Made by a program: the position numbers and the translations under genes. DNA of 64,000 bases from Posidonia oceanica (lineage: Eukaryota; Streptophyta; Magnoliopsida; Alismatales; Posidoniaceae). Shown one piece after another: positions 11,640-22,689 of this stretch. The stretch covers positions 72,852,001-72,916,000 of the forward strand of contig JAZBRS010000075.1 in the NCBI GenBank assembly GCA_037176725.1, given 5' to 3'. The stretch's first letter is position 1, and each line of letters opens with the position of its first letter. The notes beneath the pieces were generated by a model, which was not told where the DNA came from, ran no database searches, and worked only from the letters and a program-made list of their open reading frames with translations.

Positions 11640-14600
11640 TGAACTCAAAGTGGATCTTGGATAATGGCTGCTCTCGTCACATGACCGGAAATCATAATCT
11701 CCCGAGCACTCTTAAGTCCAAAGACGAAGGAACAGTTACATTCGGAGATAATGCTAAAGGGATAATTGTCGGGATAGGAAGTGTAGGTAATCCTAACAAC
11801 CCTTCTATTGAAAATGTTTTATTAGTTGATGGTTTAAAACATAAATTAATTAGCATTAGTCAATTATATGATATTGGTTATAAAGTTTTATTTGATAAGA
11901 AAGAATGTACAGTCTTTGAATCAACCACAAACAAAGTATTATTTACTGGAAATAGGAAACATAATGTGTATAAAATTAAAGTATCCTATAAAACAAATAA
12001 AATAATATCATGTGTCGTTTCTACAAATAATGATGCTTGGCTATGGCATAGAATGCTTGTTCATGCCAATATAGGACAATTATCTAAATTATCTAAAGGT
12101 GATTTAATTAATGGTTTGCCAAAAATCGATTTCAAAAAAGATAGATTATGTGATGCATGTAAATTTGGAAAACAAATTAAATCTTCCTTCAAAACAAAAG
12201 AAATGATTTCTACTACCAAACCATTGAAATTAATTCATATCGATTTATTTGGTCATAGTAGAACCTTAAGTCTATGAGGTAAAAGATATGTTTTTGTATT
12301 AGTAGATGATTTTTCGAGATTTACAAGGGTATTATTTTAACAAATAAAAATGATGTGTTTTCTGAATTTCAAAAGTTTTCCAAAATAGTTTAAAATGAAA
12401 AGGGGTTAAGTATTATTAAAATAAGAAATGACCATGGTGGAGAATTTGAAAATGAGGTTTTCGAAAGTTTTTGTGAAGAAAATGGTTTTCAACATAATTT
12501 CTCTTTTCTAGGACTCCACAAAAAAATGGAGTTGTTGAAAGGAAAAACAGAATATTGCAAGAAATGGTTAAAACAATGCTATGTAAAAACAATTTACCTA
12601 AGCATTTCTGGGCCGAAGCTGTCAATACAGCTTGCGATATTTTAAATATAGTTCTACTTAGACCTGTTATAAATAAAACTCCTTTTAAGCTTTGGTTTTG
12701 CAAGACTCCACAAATTTCATATTTCAAGGTTTTTGGTTGCAAATACTTTATCTTGAACACCAAAGACAATTTAGATAAATTTGATCCCAAATCTGATGAA
12801 GGAATATTTTTTAGATATTCCTCTATAAGCAAAGCATATAGAATATATAACAAAAGAACACTTACTATCGAAGAATCAATGCATATAAACTTTGATGAAA
12901 ATAGTATTAAAATTATAAATCTTAAAAATGAAGTAAATAATGATCAAATAAGTGAGCCTGAAAATAATGAAAACACAACTAAGTTAGAAAAAATTGAAAT
13001 CAACACATCTAACTGGCAATTTGTTCATAGTAACCCTAAGGAATAAATCATTGGAGATATTTTCAAGGAAATATTAACCAGATCCAAATTGGATCACGAA
13101 TGTGTCACCTATGCATTCATTTCATTTATTGAGCTGAAAAATGTTAATGAGGCTTGTAATGATGAATATTGGATGATTTCTATGAATGAAGAGTTAAATC
13201 AATTTAAAAGAAATAATGTTTGGGAATTAGTTCCAAAACCAAAATATCATCCAATAATTGGGACTAAATGGATTTACAGAAATAAACTAGATGAATCAGG
13301 AAGGATAGTTAAAAATAAGGCTAGGTTAGTGGCACAAGGGTATAATCAAGAAGAAGGAATAGACTTTAATGAAACTTATGCCCTAGTAGCCAGATTAGAA
13401 TCCACTAAGATGTTATTAGCTTATGCAAGTTCCATGAACTTTGAATTATATCAAATGGATGTTAAAAATGCCTTTTTGAATGAGGTGATTGAGGAAGAAG
13501 TATATGTGAAACAACCCCGTGGATTTGAAAATGAATTATATACAGATCATGTATTTAAATTAAACAAAGCACTCTATGGATTAAAGCAAGCTCCTAGAGC
13601 TTGGTATAATAGATTAAAGAAATTTTTAATTGAAAAGAGCTTTGTTATTGGAGTTGCTAATACAACTCTATTTATCAAAAAGAATGAAAAATGCATCATA
13701 TTAATCCAAATCTATGTTAATGATATCATATTTGGATCAACAAATGAAAATCTATGTGAAGAATTTTCAAACATTATGCAAAAGGAATTTGAGATGAGCA
13801 TGATGGGAGAATTAAACTATTTTCTTGGATTTCAAGTAAAATAAATGAATAAAGGAATTTTTATCTTCCATGAAAAATATACAAAAGAATTGTTGAAAAG
13901 ATTTGGAATAGAAAACTCAAAGGAAACTAAAACACCTATGAGTACAAATACTATGTTAGACAAGTATGAAAATGGGAAAAATGTAGATCAAAAGATGTAT
14001 AGAGGCATGATTGGTTCCCTCCTATATTTAACTACTAGTAGACTAGACATTATGTTTAGTATCTGTCTTTGTGCTAGATATCAAGCTGCACCTAAGGAAT
14101 CTCATATAATTGCAGTTAAAAGAATATTTAAATATATACATGGAACTACAGAATTAGGACTATTCTATCCTAAAAATGCAAACTTAGAATTAATAGGATA
14201 TAGTGATGCTGATTATGCTCGATGTAAGACTAATAGGAAGAGCACTAGTGGAACTTGTCAATTTTTAGGGCATTCATTGATTTCTTGATCTAGCAATAAA
14301 CAAAATAGTGATCCACCACTGAAGCAGAATACATCGCAGCTGGATGTTGTTGTGCCCAAGTATTATGGATGAAACAAACTTTAAAAGATTTTGACTTAAC
14401 ATTTAACACAACACCTATAATGTGTGATAATACAAGTACAATTAATCTCTCTAAAAATCCTGTAAATCATTCAAGAATTAAACACATTGAAGTTAGACAC
14501 CACTTCTTAAGAGATCATGTAGTAAATAGCAATATAAAATTAGAATTTATTTCAACAAGTGATCAATTAGTAGATATATTTACTAAACCTCTAGATGAAT

Positions 14601-14659
14601 CACAATTTGTAAAAATTACAAGACATTTAGGTTTATGCAAGATATGTGACCTTGAATAA
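11636..14659 (+). pseudogene. pol: Copia pol: protease, integrase, RT, RNase H, broken
   Basis: Open blocks at 11636-12277, 12555-13046, 13089-13844, 13845-14288 and 14369-14659, in copia order. Protease: WILDNGCSRHMTG, where the usual catalytic DSG reads DNG. Integrase: zinc-binding H/C residues (WHRMLVHAN ... CDACKFGK), the first Asp in IHIDLFG, DHGGEF, then a frameshift near 12515 before the VVERKNR-type segment. [31 protein letters not shown] with its catalytic Asp, [10 protein letters not shown], but YVND instead of YVDD. RNase H: YSDADYA, a stop and frameshift near 14286-14330, then MCDNTSTINLSKNP and IFTKPLDESQF. Changed catalytic residues and multiple breaks show it cannot work alone. 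Confidence 0.92.
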
Positions 14660-14689
14660 AAATTAAAATAAAATTTTTTGAACAGAGAT

Positions 14690-15120
14690 TAAATTCGGTA
14701 TACCGAAAGTCATCGGTTTACCGATTTTTGTATAAATCTGATAGATTTTTTGAATCACCGATTTTGTCTGCATTTCTGAAGTTCATTTTGGACCTGTTTT
14801 CCGAAAATACCTGTTTCGGAAGAACCTTTTGATCCGGCCTACCGGTTATTCAGAAAACAAAAATTCTACAGATTTTTTCGGTGAATCGATATTCACCGGT
14901 TTTCCGAAAATCCCTATTTCGAAAGAACATTTTGTTTCGATCTACCGATTTGTATGCGAAACAAAAATTATATAGATTTTTTTTCGGTGAACTGATTTAA
15001 ATCGGTGTTCCGAAAATTTCTGATTCGGAAGTGCATTTTGCTCCAGTAGAATGAATTATTATTTTATATCGAACAAATCGGAATACCGTTCAATTTTCGG
15101 TATACCGTTTTTCATTTTAA
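14690..15120. repeat. CGGTATACCG / ACCGATTT motif array between pol and the second ORF
   Basis: Non-coding spacer with many copies of short dyads: CGGTATACCG twice (a perfect 10-bp palindrome), CGGTTTACCG, TCGGTGAATCGATATTCACCGG and similar arms, each mixed with TTCCGAAAA. The same vocabulary is present in both LTRs and, unexpectedly, in the nested solo LTR. Confidence 0.7.
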
Positions 15121-15383
15121 AATCATTTTTTTCAGTTGTAAAACTTTAGGTTTAAAATTTTCTATATGAACCCCATCTTCAGTTTTCGGCCGACACTCCT
15201 TTCCATTCCTAAGCCTCCTCCTCCGCTCGAAAGCCCTAGCATCCTCCTCCTTCCTCCGGTGCCTCTCCGTCCTCCTTCGCTCGAAAGCCCTGGCATCCTC
15301 CTCCTTCCTCCGGCGCCTCTCCGTCCTCCTTCTTCCCTTCTCAAAAACCTTTCGTCGTTGCCTCTCCGTCCTCCTCTTCATCA

Positions 15384-16262
15384 ATGGCACCTAAGAAGAG
15401 TTTTGCTCAGAAGCCAAAAAGGAAAGCTCCCTTCGTCACTCACTCCGGCGACTCCTCCGAATATGACCACACTTACGGAAACAAGTTTCTTCATTTCGTT
15501 GATGAGGAAGCCATGAAGGCTCATCGGGAGCAATTTGCCAACAGAAAAGTCCTCATCGGCCAGAAGGTGAATTTCGACACTTTAGGTGACATTGGCTCTC
15601 TCTTTCAAGCTCAGTCTTCAACTCCATTTTTAGCATCTATTGGCGATTATAAGTACTATCCACACTTAATATCACAATTCTATGCCAACTTAGGAATTTC
15701 TGCTGATACATTGGATTCCTACCTATTAGGTGTAGACATGACATTTGATGAAGTTCTTATAGGTCAATTGCTAACAATCCCATCCTTAGGAATAGATATC
15801 ACTTTATCTATTGAGGAATTAGGTTTAACTTACCCTAAAATAAATAAAACCATCTCTTTAAATAAAACGAGTACCTTTATTCCCAATAAAATAAATCAAT
15901 TGTCTAGGCTAGCTAGAATAATCGCATGTATTCTTGCTGCTAACATTATTCAAAAAAAATGACATTTTGATGAGTTAAGTAATATGACTTGTAAGGCAGT
16001 ATATACAATCATGAAAAAGATTCCTGTAAATTGGGCTCGTGTCATAGTCCACCATATGACACATATAAAAATCAAACTATTTTATAGACCTCTCTTCACA
16101 TATCTGTTCATTCACTTTAAAGTACCATTAAATAATGAGCTATCCCTTCCTATTAGAACCAGTCCTATAAATAGTATCGCCATAGATAGAATGGAGAAAG
16201 CTTTGGAGAGAGCAAATGCTTTTAAAAGTGTCCGTCCATCTTTCTCAAGTACCTCAAGTTGA
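15384..16262 (+). pseudogene. Envelope-like / plant transposon-protein ORF of the Sirevirus-like element
   Basis: Starts at ATG 15384 (MAPKKSFAQK) with a Lys-rich N-terminus. It resembles the "putative plant transposon protein" domain that follows pol in Sireviruses (FVDEEAMKAHREQF, ISQFYANLGIS, LLGVDMTFDEVLIGQLL). The first block ends at 15962, a second continues from 15984 to 16262 (IMKKIPVNWARVIVHHM). The original reading frame appears to have gone on further right, since the stretch up to 16486 still reads as a charged coiled-coil tail, and the remaining end lies beyond the nested solo LTR (stop about 18684). No signal peptide or clear membrane span is seen, so "envelope" is a positional label, not a demonstrated role. 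Confidence 0.7.
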
Positions 16263-16486
16263 GGGTTCCGAAGAGGAAGAAGAGGATAATAATAAAGAAT
16301 AAATAGAAAAATTGAGAAAAGAAATAGAAGAGATCAAACTCCGTCAAGAGTCAAATTTTGCGGCCAACTGTGAATGGCAAAACAAAGTTGACAACTAGCA
16401 AAACAGTGTGGATGATTAGCAGATGAGAATTGAAAAGACAATGGAAGATCAACACGCGGAGATTTTAAGATATCTCCAAGGACATC

Positions 16487-18662
16487 TGTCACGCTCCCTG
16501 CGTGACCAAATAGCATCAACTACCCAAATGATATTTAAAAGAATAAATAATTAATTACATTTGCGAACAAATTTAAAACTTTTACAAATTTATTAAAATA
16601 TTCCTAAGATCCCCAGTGTGCGGCTACGTGGCTCCCTTAAACAAACACCAGGCTGGACTATACCTTGACCCTGCACCTGAAAATCAAACACAAAACACGC
16701 GTGAGTGACATCTAAGTCACCCAGTACGTGCCACCCAAAACCACGACAAACGGCAGCAGAAACATTTACCAAAGCAATAAACATCAGAAATTACAGCAGT
16801 TTATGCTATTTAAAAGCATACCAGTCATTAATATCAAACCACATGTTTTTATAAAGCCATCCACATTTTTCTAAAACATGCAATCTCAAATGCATCACAA
16901 TTCATCTCAAATCCATACTTACACACATATCGATTCAAAATATCATCGAACACCCTGGCCACAGGTGAACGATACCAGCCACAAGCAATTGCAGATGACA
17001 CACGCATCTCTTGGCTGCAATGCCGCGGAAGACTACTCCGTGTGGGAGAACAATCCGCTCCGGGAACTCAGCCCTCAAATATAGCATGATCATTTCATGA
17101 TCAACCTCATAACAACACGGGGTTACGCACTCAGGCATCCCTTTGGTGCCCGAGCATCTGAAGACTCCAACCCCAGCCCCAGCCAGCACCGGCACAGAGG
17201 GTAGACCGTCTGTTTCAACGGGGCCTATTATACCGCTAACCTCACCCTAGGCTATCTGACTCTTGGACCATAGGGTGTGTATTCAAACACCCCTAATTGC
17301 CAGTCAGAAGCTTCGGTCTCTTGGTCCTCAAAACCACGGAAACCATTTCCAAACTCTTTTCACAAACATGCATTTCTTTTCTAAAGTCATTTAGAAATCC
17401 TTTCATAAACCTTTCCTCATAATCCACAAAACCATGGCAAAACACAATAAAACCAAATACCTCGAAAACCCAAATCTCTCTCTCTTTAGAAACCATTTTA
17501 CCCCAAAAACGGCACACCGAAAAGTCAACACCGGTCGACCGAAAATCCCTGATTTGGGAGAACCAAATCAACCGGCAGATCGTTCTGGGCACCGAGTCCG
17601 GGTTCAGACCAAAAACGGCACACTAAAAATGCCACCGGTAGACCGAAAATCCCTGATTCGGTGGAACCAAACCCACCGGTCGAATCGATCCACACAGAAA
17701 TCGACAGACCGATCGATTTCGGCACACCAAAATCAGAATCTGGCCTAAATTGACAGCAAAACGGGACACCGAAAATGACGGGTCGTACCGATTTCTACTG
17801 AAAACGGCATACCGATCCAAAAAGTCGTACCGATCTGAGCGATCTCAGAAAACCAAAACGAAACCTAAAACAAATCGCCCAAGATGGAAACTTCAACCGA
17901 TCTCACCACAAAAACTCATAAATCACAAGTAAATATTAGAATCAAAGCATCACGAGTGCTCTACACATGAGCATAAAAATCAAACCAATCCATACATCAT
18001 ACACCAAGATATAAATTCGTAAAGGTCAAGAGGTCAAATAAAATCTATTTCCATTCAAACCACAACCAATCCAAAAATCATTCAAAACCAAACGAAATCC
18101 TACAATATTCATGACATAGCTAGATCACATGCATTCCAAGCATTCTAGGCAAGAAATTGGAAAGAAAACCTAAGGGAGACGTGTACCAACCACCGGCGAA
18201 CACTCCGCCCCCAAACCTCGGCCGGCCGCTGAACACAGCCCTCCTCCGGCCGACGAGCACCACACCTCCTCACCGGCTTGCCTCCGTGCTCCTCCAGCAC
18301 TGGCCGCACCTCCTCGATCTCTTCCAGCCGCCGGCGATCGTCTAGGGTTGCGATCGGCTGTCGAGTGGAGAAAACGGAAGGAAGGAAGAAGAAAAGAGGG
18401 AAGAAGGAGAAAGGCACGTGCGGTGGGAAAAAAGGGCAAATTGCGATCTAATTCATTTTCCACCACAAACCACACACAAGCCCCAAAATCCTTCAACAAA
18501 GCCCTCACTTTCTCACAACCACACCAAACAACACCGAGGAGTCAGAAACCAAACCACCAAAGACACACAACTCCAACACACCACAAACAACAACAACAAC
18601 AACGGGGAAAGATTTTTCAAAATAAATAACTCAATTATATTATGGAAAATCAGAATATTACA
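16487..18662. mobile_element. Solo LTR inserted into the Sirevirus-like element
   Basis: 2176-bp insertion starting TGTCACGC and ending ATTACA, with TG..CA ends and a perfect 5-bp duplication acatc (16482-16486 and 18663-18667). The first bases form a dyad: GTCACGC and GCGTGAC separated by 5 nt (16488-16506). No gag, pol or second LTR is present. This fits a solo LTR left by LTR-LTR recombination, probably Ty3/gypsy from length and ends. It holds an ACCGAAAATCCCTGATT repeat cluster at about 17510-17860 and an (AAC)n run near 18586-18603. Transcriptional orientation is not settled. Confidence 0.85.
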
Positions 18663-19154
18663 ACATCCGCCTCCACCCTTTAGCTAGTGATTGGATTATT
18701 TTCTCTCTTCTACTGTTATGTATTTCTTCATATTCTGACATGTAAATGGTCATATATCTTAGGATAATATTGTGACATTATCTATTTGAATTACATGGAG
18801 CTGATTATATATGGCATGTATTATTTCTTATATGACATGGAATGTTGCCTATATGATTTTGTGCTATGTGTTGTTATGCTATAAAAGGAATTTATTGAGG
18901 TTAAATTGAAAATGAAGGAAATTAAAATATCTAATTGATATTTTTGAATGGTTTTAGAATTCGGAGTTCAGATTACTCAAAGAAATACTTGATTGACATT
19001 CATGTGATTAATATGGATTTTTTTATCTCTTTTGATGTATGAAATAATTATAGAAAATTATTCCCATTTGGAACATTTTCTTAGATTGAATAGGGTATAA
19101 AGTCCTAATTATAAATATATTATGGTTAAAGTTGAAACTTTTTGTATTATGACA

Positions 19155-19280
19155 AAAAGAGGGAGAAAAATTAATATCACATATTTTGAATTAAAGCCTA
19201 TAGTAAGGGGGAGCATGAAAATTAAATTGAAAGTATCAATATAATCTATGCTTATCCAGGCTTATAGTAAGGGGGAGTAT
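19155..19280 (+). promoter_or_regulatory. Multiple polypurine tracts upstream of the 3' LTR
   Basis: AGAGGGAG at about 19157, and AAGGGGGAG at 19205-19213 and 19269-19277, the last two each preceded by the same TATAGT. Arrays of PPT-like tracts before the 3' LTR are a reported Sirevirus trait. The tract next to the LTR itself (AGAAATGAAGAGA) is weaker. Confidence 0.6.
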
Positions 19281-19406
19281 TTATACAAATTTGAAAATTA
19301 CTCAAATGTTTATTAGTTTATCAAATTTGTTTTATGCCTACTGATAATGGGAGAAAGTTATGAATATGTTTATGTATAGTTTAGTCATCATCAGAAATGA
19401 AGAGAT

Positions 19407-20625
19407 TGTTGAAAAATATCTATGATATATTTAATTTTGATGATAACAAATGGACTAATGATATTACTTGAAGAAATACTCTTCAGTTGATTTTAAGATA
19501 GTGGAATATCTGAGGGAAGTCAATCTTTGAAGAATACCAAGTAAAGCATGGAATGCAGAAGAGAATTCCACATCAGAGACTACACGAGGACAAGAAGAAA
19601 AGCCAAGATAATATTATTCATGTTGTAATAATTTGTATGCAAGTTTTTCTTCATTATTGTATTCTAAGAAAGGATGTAAAAGATTTCTCAAGACGTCCCA
19701 AAACAATTAGGAAAATATCCATACCTAGACCTGAGGAAAACACTTAGAAAAACCTAATGGTTTAGAAGTTAGGTGAGAAACGGAAAACCGATTCTTACCG
19801 GTATACCGTTATTTGGGGATACAGGGCTATAGTGAAATATTCATTTAAATGTGACCGTTGAGCCTAAACATAAAATCGATTTATATCGGAACACCGAAAT
19901 CTGGAAAGAGTCTAACCCACCGAATCCTATCGGTACACCACTAATGTGATCTACAGTTAAGATTAATATCAGAACACCGTTTCAAAACGGAATACCGATT
20001 TAGTCGAACGTTGGAGATTTTTGGTCGTCTGATTGATTTCGGAATATTGTTTATACTAGTCGTTTGTGAACGTTGAGCTATCCGTTAGACACATTTTTGG
20101 GTCTTACTATATCTATAAATAGGACCCCCTAAGAGACACCAACACATATACTATATTGTACTACCCATTTGCTAAGCTCAAAGATCTTATTTAGTGAGAA
20201 TACTCCCAAGATAGTCAAAAAGAGATTCCTAGTGAAAATTCTGTTGGAAGATCAAAAGAGATACTGTTTGTAAGATTGTTGTAATCAAGGAGGATACTTC
20301 TCTAGCTGTGAGAAGGGCTCTACGGTTTTGCAGAGGAAGCGTATATATTCATCAAGTAAGTGTATTTACGTTGATAAGATTAAGGGAACTCTAGAGGGGA
20401 TCTGGAAGTGAACTAGGCCGGATTGGTTGAACCACTATATATCTATTGTGTCATATCTCATTACCTCTTACCTCATTCTATGCTTGTTATAGTTTAATAT
20501 TCAATTTGCTTAATTTAGATCATTTATTTGAATATTACTCATTGTGTGTTTAAAATTGTTTAAATTCTGCATAATTTTTAAATACTTTATTCACTCCCCT
20601 CTAGAGTAGCCACTCGATCCTAACA
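19407..20625 (+). repeat. 3' LTR of the Sirevirus-like element
   Basis: Matches 8792-10011 with about 5% differences by eye plus a few 1-bp indels. It ends TAACA and is followed directly by the duplication tgttt. Confidence 0.93.
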
Positions 20626-22610
20626 TGTTTGTGGTGTTTGAGTTTGCCATGTTCTACATGTAGTTTGCATGCTTTCAATCCCTTTCCCCTCGCTTCCCGG
20701 AGTCCGGCGATGGGTTCATCGCCCGCACGAGGCCGTCGGCCTGTGAGTGCGTGGCAGCTCCCGTCTCGGCCCCCGCGGTTTGCTCGAGGTCACGGGAACC
20801 TTCCCGACCCTCTTCTTCCTCCGTTTGACTTGCCAGGCCCGTTCTTTAAGCTCCCGGTCGTCTCAACGGTCGGTGATGCGAGCGGCCGTCGGCGACCGTC
20901 AGGTGGAGGTGGGGAAGAGACGGTGGCCGTTTCCTCTCCTCTACATCGCGTCCCTCACTCCTTCCTCATCCTCGCGAAGCCTCACAGTCAAGCTTCGTGG
21001 GTCTCCGGCCTCTCAAATGGCTGGAAACTCCTTGAACTCCGACGGCAAGAGGGGGAGGTGGGTGAAGCAATCCACACACCCTTTTCATGCACCAAATACA
21101 TGTTTGTGTTCGTTTTCACTTGCTCTTGCTTATTAGGAAGTTAATTTTCCATTTTTAATCGTTTTGGATGCCGGATTATGCACTGAGGCTCCCCGACTTG
21201 TAAGACGTTGGACTTGATGCGTCTTACGTAAGACGCATCATTTCCCAACGTCTTACACCCATGTTTGCTTTTAATGACTGTTGTCTCTTTTGCAAACGTG
21301 GTTTAATGTTTTATGAGATCTGAAACATGGTATGTGCTTTTATTGTAGGTTCATGCATGTCTAATTAGATTTTGTGTTAATCTTGCTTGGAATGCATCCC
21401 ATTTTTTAAAAAGCAACCTTCCTGAGCATAGGACGTTGAGAATCCCAACATCTTATTTAAAACGTAGGGATTGTCGCGTCTTACATCCCAGAGCTCTATT
21501 TTCAAATGTTTGCATCTTAAAATCCTTTTCTTTTAGGATGTTGTTTGATTCATGAATGTATGCCAAGTTCTTGTCTATTTTTAGTTGCTTGTTGATTTCT
21601 TTTATGATCCATGATCCCAAATACTTGCCAGATTTATGCATCTGTGTTCTTTGCGTTGGACGTTATGAATACCTACGTCTTATGTAAGACGCTGGGTTTG
21701 TAGCGTTCAACACCTTGAACCTGTTGCACCCAGATTTGATGTTTGTACCTTGTTTCTTTGCCATCGCCTTGGTTATCTAGCTTGATTTATTTATCTATAG
21801 CTTTCATATGGCATTAAAATCTTTGTTTTCCCAAATGTGCATCCATTCTGCAAATTTCTGCTCTCTGCGTTAGATGCTGAGCATTCCAGCTTTTTACATA
21901 AGACGTTGGGTATTCCAACGTCCAACGTTTTAAACCTATTGCATCCTGATTTTGAGCATTGTTTTCGATTCGAATATCATTTTTACATTTGATTGCTTCC
22001 AGTGCATGTTCTAGCATCCAGGCATGTAGTTTGATAATTGTTTTCTAGTTTTACGCCTTGAGTTTGCTTCCTTGACTTGTTTATCATCACATCATGGCAT
22101 TTTAATCTTAATCAGTCATTTTGGCATGGTTTGCTAAGTTTTGCATGATTTATAAATGCATATTGCATACCGCCCTCGGGCGAACATAAACCGGCGTTAT
22201 ATGGCAACATTAACCACACAAGAGTGGATTAGCCAGGAAAGACTGACTTCCTCGGACGTATCGGAGGTGTCTAACACATTCCCCGTACGTAATAGGAGTC
22301 ATTACCTTTTCTCTGAACAGCATTGACCTTGTGTCATACACATTTGGGTTGGATTTGCATATCTTCAAACTACATGAGTTTTTCCGCATGTTTTCACATA
22401 CGATTTTCCTAGTCTCCCGATTTTAATAGATTAGGTGGTGACTCTATGTTTTTTCTCTTGTTTTCCTTTGCGTTCGTCTGTTTTTTTTCGGTGTTTTCGA
22501 GTCAAGTTCACATCGGATTCACTGTTAGCAGTGGCCCCTCTCTTCGGCCGGCGTGCACGAACTTTGGTAGCGTGTGCCCATGTCGCCGAGACGGTCACAT
22601 ATGGATGATG
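20626..22610 (+). repeat. Right part of the LTR-like repeat split by the Copia element
   Basis: Continuation of the 7.8-8.79 kb repeat. A GC-rich stretch (20680-21070) is followed by a tandem palindromic array (21180-21930). The end segment contains TAGATTAGGTGGTGACTCT and GTGGCCCCTCTCTTCGGCC, strings like those near the right ends of plant Ty3/gypsy Tat-type LTRs. The right border near 22605 is inferred. The open frame at 20629-21144 begins at the copia target site and is low-complexity, so it is not called as a gene. Confidence 0.45.
21180..21935. repeat. Tandem array with CGTCTTACGTAAGACG palindromic cores
   Basis: Four diverged units spaced about 215-235 bp, with cores near 21215-21240, 21425-21485, 21655-21710 and 21870-21925. 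The first core is a perfect 26-bp palindrome. In later units the arms are degenerate (TACGTCTTATGTAAGACGC; TTTACATAAGACGTTGGG). The last two units also align outside the core (CACCTTGAACCTGTTGCACC against GTTTTAAACCTATTGCATCC). Confidence 0.75.
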
Positions 22611-22689
22611 AGAAATGGAGGAGAGAGACGCAATACCGACTAGGAGGTGTGAGTTGGGTTGGACCATCTTTCCTCAACCCAACCCAAAA

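Larger units (their letters stand above)
8792..20625 (+). mobile_element. Sirevirus-like Ty1/copia LTR retrotransposon, inactive, with a nested solo LTR
   Basis: Two LTRs of 1220 and 1219 bp start TGTTG and end TAACA. They are flanked by a perfect 5-bp duplication tgttt (8787-8791 and 20626-20630). Order inside is PBS for initiator tRNA-Met, gag with zinc knuckle, protease, integrase, RT, RNase H, then a second ORF of the envelope-like type. That order is copia. The extra ORF after pol and the repeated AAGGGGGAG tracts before the 3' LTR fit the Sirevirus lineage. Gag and pol carry stops and frameshifts, so the copy is dead. The LTRs differ at roughly 5% of positions by eye, which suggests insertion on the order of 1-3 million years ago if a common plant rate applies. 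Without the nested solo LTR it is about 9.65 kb. Confidence 0.9.

Noticed and set aside
15166..15516. Pro/Leu-rich open frame before the envelope-like ORF
   Set aside because: It comes from an imperfect CTCCTCCTTCCTCCGGCGCCTC-type repeat in the leader, and the transposon-protein frame starting at 15384 explains the region better.
16487..18662. Host gene with the plus- or minus-strand open frames at 17434-17748 and 18145-18508
   Set aside because: They lie within a TSD-bounded solo LTR and consist of repeat-derived or Arg/Pro-rich sequence.
20629..21144. 171-codon open frame right after the 3' LTR
   Set aside because: It starts inside the copia target duplication, has Pro/Arg/Ser-rich low-complexity sequence set by GC content, overlaps a second open frame of similar quality, and shows no known motif.
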